Source: Synechococcus sp. JA-3-3Ab (GTDB lineage: Bacteria > Cyanobacteriota > Cyanobacteriia > Thermostichales > Thermostichaceae). From it: a DNA stretch of 64,000 bases. The stretch lies in the NCBI RefSeq assembly GCF_000013205.1, contig NC_007775.1, positions 2,687,001 through 2,751,000 on the forward strand. The letters run 5' to 3'. The notes below the pieces were generated by a model that was given only the letters and a program-made list of their open reading frames with translations, was not told where the DNA came from and did no database searches. Shown one piece after another: positions 9,302 through 16,598 of this stretch. How positions within the stretch are numbered: the stretch's first letter is position 1; the number at the start of each line of letters is the position of its first letter. The translations under genes and the position numbers were made by a program.

Positions 9302-9781
9302 ATGATTGCCCTCTACCCCGGCAGCTTCGACCCCATCACCTTTGGGCACCTCGACATCATCGAGCGGGCCAGCCGTCTGTTTTCCAAAGTCATCGTTGCA
9401 GTCCTGAAAAACCCCAACAAAACGCCTCTGTTTACTCCTGAGCAGCGGCAAGCCCAGATCCTCCTCTCTGTTGCCCACCTAAAAAACGTTGAGGTCGACA
9501 CCTTTTCCGGCCTGACGGTGGCCTACGCCCGCCAGCGAGGGGCAAGAGTCATTGTGCGCGGCTTGCGGGTGCTATCTGACTTTGATGTCGAGCTGCAGAT
9601 GGCCCACACCAACAAGCTCCTGGCTCCTGAGTTGGAAACCCTTTTCCTTGCGACTGCCAGCGAGCACAGCTTTGTCAGTAGCAGCTTAGTTAAGGAAGTG
9701 GCCAAGCTAGGCGGCCCCATTGACCACCTGGTACCCCCGCCGGTGGCTCAAGATCTGCGGGAGCGTTTCCCCTTAACTTGA
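9302..9781 (+). CDS. coaD: Phosphopantetheine adenylyltransferase
   Basis: 159 residues, full length. Transfers AMP to 4'-phosphopantetheine in CoA synthesis. The nucleotidyltransferase motif is [15 protein letters not shown] (4-18), with [19 protein letters not shown] near 88-106 and the second nucleotide-binding motif [11 protein letters not shown] near 125. ATG 9302, 22 bp after cutA. Confidence 0.96.
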   Translation: MIALYPGSFDPITFGHLDIIERASRLFSKVIVAVLKNPNKTPLFTPEQRQAQILLSVAHLKNVEVDTFSGLTVAYARQRGARVIVRGLRVLSDFDVELQMAHTNKLLAPELETLFLATASEHSFVSSSLVKEVAKLGGPIDHLVPPPVAQDLRERFPLT

Positions 9782-9797
9782 TCCGCTCTGTCCCCAA

Positions 9798-10196
9798 CTA
9801 CGAAAACAGGGCCCTGAGCTCTTGCAACGTCTTTCTCACCTTGGCCTGGGCAGCTTCCACCTCTGGTTGGTCGTAGGCTTTGGCGGCAAAGTCCAGTTCT
9901 TCCAAGCTGCGGCCCATTTCCTTGGCCAAGCGCAGCATCTCCCGCTTTTGCTGCTGGGGCAAGGTGTTTGCCAGGCTGGTTAGGGTCTTGCGGGTCAGGC
10001 CCATCGGCCCGTGAATGTAGGAGCGGATCTCCAGCCAATCCTCAGCGTCCACCAGGCTCTGCAGCCGCTCTACGTGTTGCTCTAGCTGCTGTAGCTCTCG
10101 GGGCAAGGCGGCAGCCGCCTGGACAGGAAGGGATCCCAGCCACAGACCCAATGTGAGGATGGCAATCAGCAGCAGATTGGGCCAACGACGCATCAT
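9798..10196 (-). CDS. psbQ: Photosystem II extrinsic protein PsbQ (CyanoQ)
   Basis: 132 residues from ATG 10196, which has a strong ribosome site (GGGAGGTG) 5-6 bp upstream. A Sec signal peptide (LLLIAILTLGLWLG...VQA) precedes a four-helix bundle with the family landmarks SYIHGPMG and LAKEMGRSLEELDFAAKAYD. It binds the lumenal face of PSII and stabilises the oxygen-evolving complex. No lipobox cysteine is present at the cleavage region, although many cyanobacterial PsbQ proteins are lipoproteins. Convergent with coaD (17 bp apart). I considered Psb27, but the YIHGP motif fits PsbQ. Confidence 0.86.
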   Translation of the reverse strand: MMRRWPNLLLIAILTLGLWLGSLPVQAAAALPRELQQLEQHVERLQSLVDAEDWLEIRSYIHGPMGLTRKTLTSLANTLPQQQKREMLRLAKEMGRSLEELDFAAKAYDQPEVEAAQAKVRKTLQELRALFS

Positions 10197-10359
10197 CTTA
10201 CACCTCCCATCCGCCTTCACAGGCTTGCTTTCTGGCCGTTACTTCCTTGGCCAGCCATAGGCAATCAATAGTGTACCTGGTAACTGCCCTCCAGGCCGCT
10301 GTGGGCAGAGGGGCAAATCGGTTAGCCTAGAGCTGTAAAAGAACGTAAAGAGCGCTCCC

Positions 10360-11538
10360 ATGCAACGCATCATCCTCATGACCGGCAAAGGTGGGGTCGG
10401 CAAGACCTCGATGGCGGCAGCAACCGGCTGGCGTTGTGCCGAGCTCGGCCTGAAGACCCTGGTGTTGAGCACGGATCCGGCCCACTCCTTGGCCGACAGT
10501 TTCGACCGGCCCCTGGGCCACGAGCCGGTGGAGGTCAAGCCCAACCTCTGGGGAGCAGAGCTAGACGCCCTGCAGGAGCTGGAACTGAACTGGGGATCCG
10601 TCAAGGCCTACATCACGCAGGTGTTGCAGGCCCGCGGGCTGGATGGCGTGCAGGCCCAGGAGCTGGCGGTGCTGCCGGGGATGGACGAGATCTTCGCCCT
10701 GGTGCGGGTCAACCGCCACTACGACGAGGGCAAGTTTGATGTGCTGATTATCGACTCGGCTCCCACCGGTACGGCCTTGCGCCTTTTGAGCCTGCCCGAT
10801 GTTTCCGGCTGGTACATGCGCAAGTTCTACAAACCTTTGCAGGGGTTGGCGCGGGTGCTGCGCCCCATTGCCGAGCCGATTGTAAAAGGGCTAACCGGGA
10901 TCCCCCTGCCGGATGACCAGGTGCTGGATGCCCCCTACGAGTTCTACCAGAAGATCGAGCGGCTGGAGCGCATCCTCACCGACAACCGCATCACCTCGGT
11001 GCGCCTAGTCACCAACCCCGAAAAGATGGTGATCAAGGAGTCGCTGCGGGCCCATGCCTACCTCAGCCTCTACGGCGTCGCCACCGATTTGGTGATTGCC
11101 AACCGCATTTTGCCGGAAGGGGTGGTGGATCCCTACTTTGCCGCCTGGAAGGCCGCCCAGCAGAAATATCGCCAGGAGATCCACGAGAACTTTGCCCCCC
11201 TGCCGGTGGTGGAGATCCCGCTTTACCCAGAGGAGCTGGTGGGGTGGGACGCCCTGGCCCGCCTGAAAAAGGATCTCTGGGGGGATCGCAACCCGGCGGA
11301 GGTGTTCTACGCCGAGCAGACGATGAACGTGGCTAGCGACAACGGCCAGTACCGCCTGGATCTGTACTTGCCCGGGATCCCAAAAGAGCAGGTGGAGCTG
11401 AGCAAAACTGGCGACGAGCTCAACATCCGCATTGGCAACCACCGCCGCAACCTGGTGTTGCCCCAGACCCTGGCCGCCATGAAGCCGGCCCGTGCCAAGA
11501 TGGAGGAAGATTACCTGCGCATCCATTTTGCCGCCTGA
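10360..11538 (+). CDS. ArsA/GET3-family ATPase with C-terminal HSP20-like domain
   Basis: 392 residues. The deviant Walker A (GKGGVGKT, about 9-16), [12 protein letters not shown] (switch I) and [13 protein letters not shown] (switch II) define the ArsA/Get3 P-loop class. The last ~65 residues (from about 325, [18 protein letters not shown]...) form an alpha-crystallin/HSP20-like module often fused to cyanobacterial ArsA proteins. No ars operon neighbours and no paired ATPase half are present, so a chaperone or tail-anchored-protein role is as likely as arsenite export. Start is ATG 10360. Confidence 0.87.
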   Translation: MQRIILMTGKGGVGKTSMAAATGWRCAELGLKTLVLSTDPAHSLADSFDRPLGHEPVEVKPNLWGAELDALQELELNWGSVKAYITQVLQARGLDGVQAQELAVLPGMDEIFALVRVNRHYDEGKFDVLIIDSAPTGTALRLLSLPDVSGWYMRKFYKPLQGLARVLRPIAEPIVKGLTGIPLPDDQVLDAPYEFYQKIERLERILTDNRITSVRLVTNPEKMVIKESLRAHAYLSLYGVATDLVIANRILPEGVVDPYFAAWKAAQQKYRQEIHENFAPLPVVEIPLYPEELVGWDALARLKKDLWGDRNPAEVFYAEQTMNVASDNGQYRLDLYLPGIPKEQVELSKTGDELNIRIGNHRRNLVLPQTLAAMKPARAKMEEDYLRIHFAA

Positions 11539-11735
11539 AGCCGCAGGGCAGTGTCCTGCTTGCCGTTTGCCAAAAAGTAGGCTTGTTGGAGTTGTTCCTG
11601 GTCGAGAGTGGGCATATTTGCAGGACGGGAGGAACTCTGGCTGGAAGAGAGCCCACGGAGGGGTGGGGAAGCGCCTTCATCTAGCTGTAGCCCTCTTCGG
11701 GCAAGGAGTTGGGCAGCAGCCTGGTTGGCCTCCAT
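11511..11735 (-). CDS. Small hypothetical protein
   Basis: 74-residue frame starting with ATG 11735 and overlapping the 3' end of arsA convergently by 28 bp. The second half ([20 protein letters not shown]) looks protein-like and helical, while the N-terminal half is Ser/Arg-rich. No domain recognised. It occupies most of the 254-bp gap between arsA and the IS607 element; it could also be chance. Confidence 0.33.
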   Translation of the reverse strand: MEANQAAAQLLARRGLQLDEGASPPLRGLSSSQSSSRPANMPTLDQEQLQQAYFLANGKQDTALRLQAAKWMRR

Positions 11736-11805
11736 CGGTGGGGCCTATTCTCCAACCGCTTGCCCTACACCGTCCAGCTTGAGCCATGCTGAATGGCTGC
11801 TTGGT

Positions 11806-12423
11806 ATGGCTAGATATGTAAAACCGAGAGAAGCGGCGGATTATTTTGGGGTGTGTCTCCACACCTTGAGGCGATGGGAACAGAAGGGCTGGATCCATGC
11901 AGTACGTACACCATCCGGTAGGGCGAGAAGGTATGACCTTGACAGCTACATTGGCCTCCGGCCCGCTGACGCGAACAGAGCGCCCAAGAAGGACAAACGA
12001 GTCGTTTTGTACGCCCGAGTCAGCAGTCGAGGGCAGAAACCAGACTTGGAGAGACAGATTGCAAGACTGGTTGACCTCTATCCTGGAGCCGAAGTGGTCG
12101 GAGAGGTTGGCGGCGGTCTCAACTTCAAAAGGCCAAAGTTCCTTGCCTTATTGGAACGAGTTCGTGCGGGAGATGTCGGAACAATTGTGGTCGCTCACCG
12201 GGATCGACTCTGCCGGTTTGGATTTGAGTTCGTTGAGTGGTACTGCCGTCAATACGGGTGCGAAATCTTGGTTCTCGATGACGATCACCTTTCTCCCCAG
12301 CAGGAACTGGTTGAGGATATCCTCACCATCCTGCACTGCTTCAGCAGTCGGCTCTACGGACTCAGAAAATACCGGGCTGCAATCGAGAAAGATACGGATT
12401 TATCCGGAGCCAGCGCTGGCTAA
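11806..12423 (+). CDS. tnpA: IS607-type serine recombinase TnpA
   Basis: 205 residues. The N-terminal MerR-like HTH (YVKPREAADYFGVCLHTLRR, about 4-23) is followed by a small serine-recombinase domain with catalytic Ser in VVLYARVSSRGQK (about 67-79), plus DLERQ and VVAHRDRLCRFGFEF. Start ATG 11806 corresponds exactly to the start in copy 2; the frame is open further upstream but not conserved there. Between HTH and catalytic domain lies a GLRPADAN linker encoded by a repeat-like sequence (11953-11976). Confidence 0.9.
   Translation: MARYVKPREAADYFGVCLHTLRRWEQKGWIHAVRTPSGRARRYDLDSYIGLRPADANRAPKKDKRVVLYARVSSRGQKPDLERQIARLVDLYPGAEVVGEVGGGLNFKRPKFLALLERVRAGDVGTIVVAHRDRLCRFGFEFVEWYCRQYGCEILVLDDDHLSPQQELVEDILTILHCFSSRLYGLRKYRAAIEKDTDLSGASAG
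11953..11976 (+). repeat. Small GC-rich repeat inside IS607 tnpA, copy 1
   Basis: GGCCTCCGGCCCGCTGACGC plus GAAC; resembles the reverse complement of the repeat at 16051-16077 and encodes GLRPADAN in the TnpA linker. Both IS607 copies carry it. Confidence 0.5.
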
Positions 12424-13558
12424 AGTCTGGAAGCGGTGGCAAGCGGCGTGCCGGTACTGCTACAACCAAGCGATTGCCTATCAGCGTCAGCATGGTGCCC
12501 CAAAAACGGCCAGAAAGCTGCGGGACATCATCCTGCGCTCCGATTTACCTCAGTGGGTGAAGGACGTCCCTTGTCACATCAAGCAGAACGCGGTCGTCGA
12601 GGCGTGGTTGGCGTTTCGCCGAAGCAAAGACGCGAGGTTTCGCAGTGTGCGGGACAGGTCGCATACGCTGCAATTCAACGCCGGCAACTTTCGCAATGGG
12701 ACGTGGTATCCGAAACTCACCCGAGGTTTGGCGTTCCGTGCATCCGAGGAGATGCCCAGAGAATGGGCACGTGGAACTGAGCTAATGCGGGTGAAAGACA
12801 GATGGTATGCCATCTTCCCTGAGCCCGTGAACGAGCAGTGTTCGTTAGCAAAGGGGGTGATCGCACTTGATCCTGGAGTAAGAAGCTTCCTTACAGGGTT
12901 TGATGGGGCGGGCTTTGTAGATATCGCCAAGGGAGACTTTGGCAGGATCGTTCGGCTGTGCTACCACCTAGACGATCTGCAATCTAGGCTGAGTAAAGCA
13001 CCGCGACCCAAGCGTAGGCGAATGCGGCAAGCGGCGTTTCGTCTGCGGGAGAGAATCAGGAACTTGGTGGACGAGTGCCATCGCAAGGTAGCGGCGTTCC
13101 TAACGGATAACTACCGATTGATATTCCTCCCCACTTTCGAGTCAGCCAAGATGGTTGCCAAGGCAGGGAGGAAGTTTGGTAGCAAGACAGCAAGGGCGAT
13201 GCTCACCTGGGCGCACTATCGGTTCAAGCAGCTCCTGAAGTTTCAAGCCAAGAAGAAAAACGTGGTTGTCGTGGAAGTATCGGAAGCGTACACCAGCAAA
13301 ACCTGTACCAAGTGCGGGCACATCCACACTAAGTTGGGTGGCGCAAAGGTGTTTCGATGCCCAAAGTGCAACCATAGGCTACCACGAGATTGGCAAGGCG
13401 CTCTGGGTGTTATGCTCAGGGCTTTGCGGGATACCGCCTTTCTGTTTGGACTCCGTCCCGCTAACGCGGTCGCGTCAGCATCGCGTAGTGACAACGGAAA
13501 CGGACAGAATGCTATCGCTTCACCGCTGAGCAGTAATGCTCAGCAGTGTTCAGCGTAA
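12278..13558 (+). CDS. tnpB: TnpB RNA-guided nuclease of IS607 copy 1
   Basis: Overlaps the tnpA end in another frame. Protein-like sequence begins near KIRIYPEPALAKVWKRW (about 12385). The in-frame ATG 12278 is the nearest orthodox start; the open frame further upstream only mirrors tnpA. RuvC-type residues are Asp in IALDPGVRSFLTG, Glu in LPTFESAKM and Asp in PRDWQGALGV, with the zinc ribbon CTKCGHIH/CPKC between the last two. The family are guide-RNA-directed DNA nucleases. The tail contains GLRPANAVAS, matching the ~27-nt repeat family. All expected catalytic residues are visible. Confidence 0.82.
   Translation: MTITFLPSRNWLRISSPSCTASAVGSTDSENTGLQSRKIRIYPEPALAKVWKRWQAACRYCYNQAIAYQRQHGAPKTARKLRDIILRSDLPQWVKDVPCHIKQNAVVEAWLAFRRSKDARFRSVRDRSHTLQFNAGNFRNGTWYPKLTRGLAFRASEEMPREWARGTELMRVKDRWYAIFPEPVNEQCSLAKGVIALDPGVRSFLTGFDGAGFVDIAKGDFGRIVRLCYHLDDLQSRLSKAPRPKRRRMRQAAFRLRERIRNLVDECHRKVAAFLTDNYRLIFLPTFESAKMVAKAGRKFGSKTARAMLTWAHYRFKQLLKFQAKKKNVVVVEVSEAYTSKTCTKCGHIHTKLGGAKVFRCPKCNHRLPRDWQGALGVMLRALRDTAFLFGLRPANAVASASRSDNGNGQNAIASPLSSNAQQCSA
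13448..13468 (+). repeat. Small GC-rich repeat in tnpB tail, IS607 copy 1
   Basis: Encodes GLRPANA and resembles the other ~27-nt repeats. The equivalent site in copy 2 (24188-24208) differs at several bases, encoding GLRPSSA, in an otherwise near-identical stretch. Confidence 0.45.
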
Positions 13559-13578
13559 ATGTATCAGGTTGCTCTTCT

Positions 13579-13600
13579 GGCCCAGCGAGGGCCCCTTTTT
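13579..13600 (+). terminator. Possible Rho-independent terminator
   Basis: GGCCC (13579-13583), loop AGCGA, GGGCC (13589-13593), then CC and five Ts. It lies between the IS607 end and trmFO. The stem is short, so this is only a possibility; it might have been the arsA terminator before the IS inserted. Confidence 0.3.
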
Positions 13601-13631
13601 CGCTTCCTGAGGACTGTTGCGGGAGGTCATG

Positions 13632-14987
13632 ATGCCCCATTCCATGAGCCGAGCAGAGACCCTAGCTCCCATCCATGTGGTGGGTGGGGGGCTGGCGGGG
13701 ACAGAAGCCGCCTGGCAGATTGCCCAGTTGGGGGTGCCCGTCATCCTGTCGGAGATGCGCCCTGTGCGGCAGAGCCCGGCCCACCACACGGATCAACTGG
13801 GAGAGCTGGTGTGCAGCAATTCCTTCGGGGCCCTAGCCAGCGACCGGGCGGCAGGCCTGCTCAAGGAAGAGCTGCGCCAACTGGGATCCCTGGTCATCGC
13901 CACCGCCGATCGCCACGCCGTGCCGGCAGGGGGAGCCCTGGCCGTGGATCGGGCCCGCTTTAGCCAGGCCCTAACGGAAGCCATCGCCAACCATCCCCTC
14001 ATCACCCTGCGCCGGGAGGAGGTGACCGGGATCCCGGAAGGGATAGCCGTCCTCTGCACGGGCCCGCTGACCAGCGAGCCCTTAGCTAAGGCGCTGCAAG
14101 CTTTTACGGGCCTGGAATACCTGAGCTTTTTTGACGCTTCCAGCCCCATTGTTACCGGGGATTCCCTCAACCGGGCGGTGGTGTTTCAGGCTTCCCGCTA
14201 CGACAAGGGGGAAGCGGCCTACCTCAACTGCCCCATGACCGAGGCGGAGTACGAGCGCTTCTGCCAGGCGCTGGTGGAGGCCGAGCAGGTGCCCCTCAAA
14301 GACTTTGAAAAGGAGGAGCGCAAGTTTTTCGAGGGCTGCCTGCCCATTGAAGAAATGGCCCGCCGCGGCAAAGATACTCTCCGCTTTGGGCCCCTGAAGC
14401 CGGTGGGGCTGGTGGATCCGCGCACGGGATCCCGGCCCTATGCGGTGGTGCAGCTACGCCAGGAGGACCGAGCAGGCAAGCTGTGGAACCTGGTGGGCTT
14501 TCAGACCAATCTGAAGTGGGGAGAACAGCAGCGGGTCTTTCGCCTCATCCCTGGCCTGGAGGCGGCGGAGTTTGTCCGCTTTGGCGTGATGCACCGCAAC
14601 ACCTTTTTGAATTCGCCGCAGCTTCTGTTGCCTACGTTGCAATTTCGCCGCCGGCCAACGCTGTTGGCTGCCGGCCAGTTGGTGGGCACCGAAGGCTACG
14701 CCTGTGCCGTGGCAGGAGGGTGGCTGGCCGGACAGAACGCCGCCCGCCTGGCCCTGGGGCTGCCTTTGATCACGCTGCCGCCGGAGACGATGATGGGATC
14801 CCTATTCCAGTTCATCAGCAGCGCCGATCCCAAGCACTTCCAGCCCATGCCGGCCAATTTTGGCCTCCTGCCGGAGCTGGAGGGGCAAAAAGTTCGCAGC
14901 AAACAAGAGCGCTACGCCCGCTACCGGGATCGCGCCTTGGCTGCTCTGGCGGCCACAGGCCTGGTGCGCCAGGCGCAAACTGCCTGA
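13632..14987 (+). CDS. trmFO: Methylenetetrahydrofolate-tRNA (uracil-5-)-methyltransferase
   Basis: FAD/folate enzyme forming m5U54 in tRNA. FAD-binding motif [16 protein letters not shown] near residue 14, then SEMRP and [13 protein letters not shown]. Later ECM-like blocks are [25 protein letters not shown] and [16 protein letters not shown]. Of the in-frame starts TTG 13617, ATG 13629, 13632 and 13644, I prefer 13632 because GGAGG (13622-13626) is 5 bp upstream. The right end of IS607 copy 1 lies 64 bp upstream, so the native promoter may have been displaced. Confidence 0.94.
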   Translation: MPHSMSRAETLAPIHVVGGGLAGTEAAWQIAQLGVPVILSEMRPVRQSPAHHTDQLGELVCSNSFGALASDRAAGLLKEELRQLGSLVIATADRHAVPAGGALAVDRARFSQALTEAIANHPLITLRREEVTGIPEGIAVLCTGPLTSEPLAKALQAFTGLEYLSFFDASSPIVTGDSLNRAVVFQASRYDKGEAAYLNCPMTEAEYERFCQALVEAEQVPLKDFEKEERKFFEGCLPIEEMARRGKDTLRFGPLKPVGLVDPRTGSRPYAVVQLRQEDRAGKLWNLVGFQTNLKWGEQQRVFRLIPGLEAAEFVRFGVMHRNTFLNSPQLLLPTLQFRRRPTLLAAGQLVGTEGYACAVAGGWLAGQNAARLALGLPLITLPPETMMGSLFQFISSADPKHFQPMPANFGLLPELEGQKVRSKQERYARYRDRALAALAATGLVRQAQTA

Positions 14988-15053
14988 GTTCCTTACCCTC
15001 CAAGCGCAAACGGCTGGCTAGCCTGGATTGACATACTCCCCGCCCTAAAGGGC

Positions 15054-15079
15054 ATTCGCGACAGCGGGCCGTAGGCCGA
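15054..15079. repeat. Small dispersed repeat (copy a)
   Basis: Inserted in the end hairpin of the tnpB element: without it the sequence would read CCCCGCCC-TAAA-GGGC followed directly by GGATTCTCG. Related to copies at 15421 and 16051. Confidence 0.6.
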
Positions 15080-15186
15080 GGATTCTCGTTCTTGGTTCCA
15101 CGAGCGCACTTACCATGTCAGGTTGCCCCTTCATGGCAGCGGTGCCACCCTCCCCAAGCGTTCCCCCTTGCGGGGCGGTTCCCTCC

Positions 15187-15211
15187 TCGCGCCAGCGGCG
15201 GGGAGCGCTTT
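15187..15211. repeat. Small dispersed repeat (copy b)
   Basis: TCGCGCCAGCGGCGGGGAGC followed by GCTTT. Lies in the 3' part of the tnpB pseudogene, downstream of its catalytic Asp. More divergent than the other copies. Confidence 0.45.
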
Positions 15212-15416
15212 GCCCTGAGGTACCGTTCCACACCATGCCTAAGAGTTCTAGACCTCGGCGCAAGATGTTGAGAGCGGCGTTGTGGTCGCGACACAGCACC
15301 AGACCGCAACGCGGGCATCGGTGTGTGCGAGTGGATAAAGTCTTCTTCACCAGGTAGCCGCACCTTGAACACTCCTGGGTGGTGTACTCCGGCGGCACGG
15401 CAATCGCCACCTTGCC

Positions 15417-15443
15417 AATCGCGTAAGCGGGACGTAGTCCTTA
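15417..15443. repeat. Small dispersed repeat (copy c) with 9-bp flanking direct repeats
   Basis: 27 nt lying between two copies of CACCTTGCC (15408-15416 and 15444-15452). It adds an in-frame TAA to the tnpB pseudogene on the minus strand, between DYYGKV and AIAVPPEY. Confidence 0.7.
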
Positions 15444-15498
15444 CACCTTGCCGTAGTAGTCCAGCCACCCGGTGAAAATGCTCCCTGCGGCATCCTGG

Positions 15499-15525
15499 AA
15501 AGTGCTCCGCACCGCTAACGCGAAC
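15499..15525. repeat. Small dispersed repeat (copy d), in frame
   Basis: Adds the peptide SFALAVRSTF to the tnpB relic between HHLAK and QDAAGSIFTG without breaking the local reading frame. Confidence 0.65.
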
Positions 15526-15597
15526 GACTTGGCCAGATGATGGTTCTTGACCAAGTTCTGCACCTGCAAGTCCTCATACACCACGATGTCGTGAGAC

Positions 15598-15625
15598 AAA
15601 GCGCTCCGCGCCGCCGAAGGCGAAC
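15598..15625. repeat. Small dispersed repeat (copy e), causes frameshift
   Basis: Lies between the FARC and SHDIVVYEDL blocks of tnpB, which are in different frames on its two sides. Orientation is opposite to copies g and h. Confidence 0.65.
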
Positions 15626-16050
15626 ACCACGCACCGGGCAAATTTGATTGCCCAGTCTCTACGCTGGCGTTGAACCTTGAGGTGCAGCTTGCCAAGACGT
15701 TGTTTCTGCTTGAGATAGTTCTTGGACTGTTTCTGAATGCCCTTTCTAAACCGGCGACTCAACCTCCTTTGGTGTTTTTTGAGTCTACGTTCAGCACGGC
15801 GCAGAAACTTAGGGCAACTGACCTTGTTGCCGTGTTGGTCGGTGTAGAAGTGCTCCAGCCCTAAGTCAAGGCCGATCACGTTGCCGGTGTACTGGCTCTT
15901 TTCCCTGCGCTCAAGGTCAAGGCAGAACTGGGCGTAGTACCCATCTGCTCGTCGGATAACCCGCACCCGGTTGATTTTGGAGCTGAGGATGAGTTTCCTG
16001 GCCTCCCCGTTGCAGTACAGGGCAAAGGTGCCAGCCTGGTTGCCATCGGT

Positions 16051-16077
16051 GTTCGCGTTAGCAGGCCGTAGGCCTTA
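16051..16077. repeat. Small dispersed repeat (copy f), introduces stop
   Basis: 27 nt flanked by GGT on both sides. On the minus strand it begins with TAA directly after GMSIT of tnpB; coding resumes with TDGNQAGTFALY after it. Confidence 0.68.
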
Positions 16078-16149
16078 GGTGATGGACATTCCATCTGCCG
16101 ACAACTTCCACCCAGATTGCTTGTACTCCACCGGGCGGCAGTTCTTTTT

Positions 16150-16175
16150 GCTCGCGAAGCGGCGCGGAGCGCTCA
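16150..16175. repeat. Small dispersed repeat (copy g), introduces stop
   Basis: GCTCGCGAAGCGGCGCGGAG plus CGCTCA. On the minus strand it places a TGA after KKKGYPQ of tnpB; coding resumes at KKNCRPVEYK. Confidence 0.68.
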
Positions 16176-16460
16176 CTGGGGGTAGCCCTTCTTCTTCTCA
16201 CCATCACGACAACGGCGGTAGAAGTTGGAGATGGCTGCCCAAGCTCCCTCTGCACTGGCTTGCCTGGCTGTTGAGTTGAGCTTGGCAGCAAACTCAAACT
16301 CCTGGGCCAGATGCTTGCAAAGAGCGTACAGCTCCTTCTTGCCCACGCTTTGATTGTCCATCCAATAGTGCAGGCATTTGTTGCGCACACACTGCGCTGT
16401 GCGGATGGCTTCATCCAAAGCTTGGTACTGGGCTGGCACTCCATGAAGGAGCTTGGCTTC

Positions 16461-16487
16461 CCTCGCTTTAGCGGCGCGGAGCGCTTT
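16461..16487. repeat. Small dispersed repeat (copy h), in frame
   Basis: Shares the core AGCGGCGCGGAGCG with copies g and i. It encodes ALRAAKARE at the tnpB N-terminus. Confidence 0.62.
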
Positions 16488-16598
16488 GACGCGCATGATG
16501 CTAGTTTATCAGGGGAAACCTTGGATAAAATGCTGCGCCTTACATCCCCACCTTCAAAGGCGGGGCCTTACGGCACTTTTTGGTAGAAGGAGGGTCCC

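Larger units (their letters stand above)
11793..13567 (+). mobile_element. IS607-type element, copy 1 (tnpA + tnpB)
   Basis: 1,775 bp shared almost base for base with 22533-24307 (constant offset 10,740); identity starts at ATGGCTGCTTGG and stops after GTATCAG on both copies, which fixes the ends. No terminal inverted repeats and no clear target duplication, as expected for IS607, which moves by a serine recombinase. Carries overlapping tnpA and tnpB. Lies between arsA and trmFO. Confidence 0.9.
15045..16496 (-). pseudogene. tnpB: tnpB pseudogene split by ~27-nt repeats
   Basis: The protein can be followed in order from 16496: an N-terminal part ending KKKGYPQ at a stop created by the repeat at 16150-16175. 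Then KKNCRPVEYKQSGWKLSADG up to a stop in the repeat at 16051-16077, and the central part with IGLDLGLEHFYTDQ (catalytic Asp). A frameshift in the repeat at 15598-15625 is followed by SHDIVVYEDLQVQNL (catalytic Glu), then a stop in the repeat at 15421-15443. The zinc ribbon CSRCGYLV...CPRCG and final CRDHNAALNIL (Asp) close it. Repeats at 15499-15525 and 16461-16487 sit in frame and only add residues. Confidence 0.85.
15029..16575 (-). mobile_element. Decayed IS200/IS605-group element carrying only tnpB
   Basis: One end has TGACATACTCCCCGCCC-TAAA-GGGC (from 15029), typical of the tnpB-proximal hairpin end; it is interrupted by a ~26-nt repeat at 15054-15079. The other end has an imperfect hairpin CCCCACC-TTCAAA-GGCGGGG (16546-16565). 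Between them is a tnpB in pieces and no tnpA. Lies between trmFO and ackA, about 25 bp from the ackA start. Confidence 0.78.

Noticed and set aside
11608-11805. Upstream extension of IS607 TnpA in copy 1
   Set aside because: The 66 extra codons lie outside the element's left end (11793) for the most part and are absent in copy 2.
11897-12277. N-terminal extension of IS607 TnpB
   Set aside because: This segment only mirrors the tnpA coding sequence in another frame; no TnpB-like residues until about 12385.
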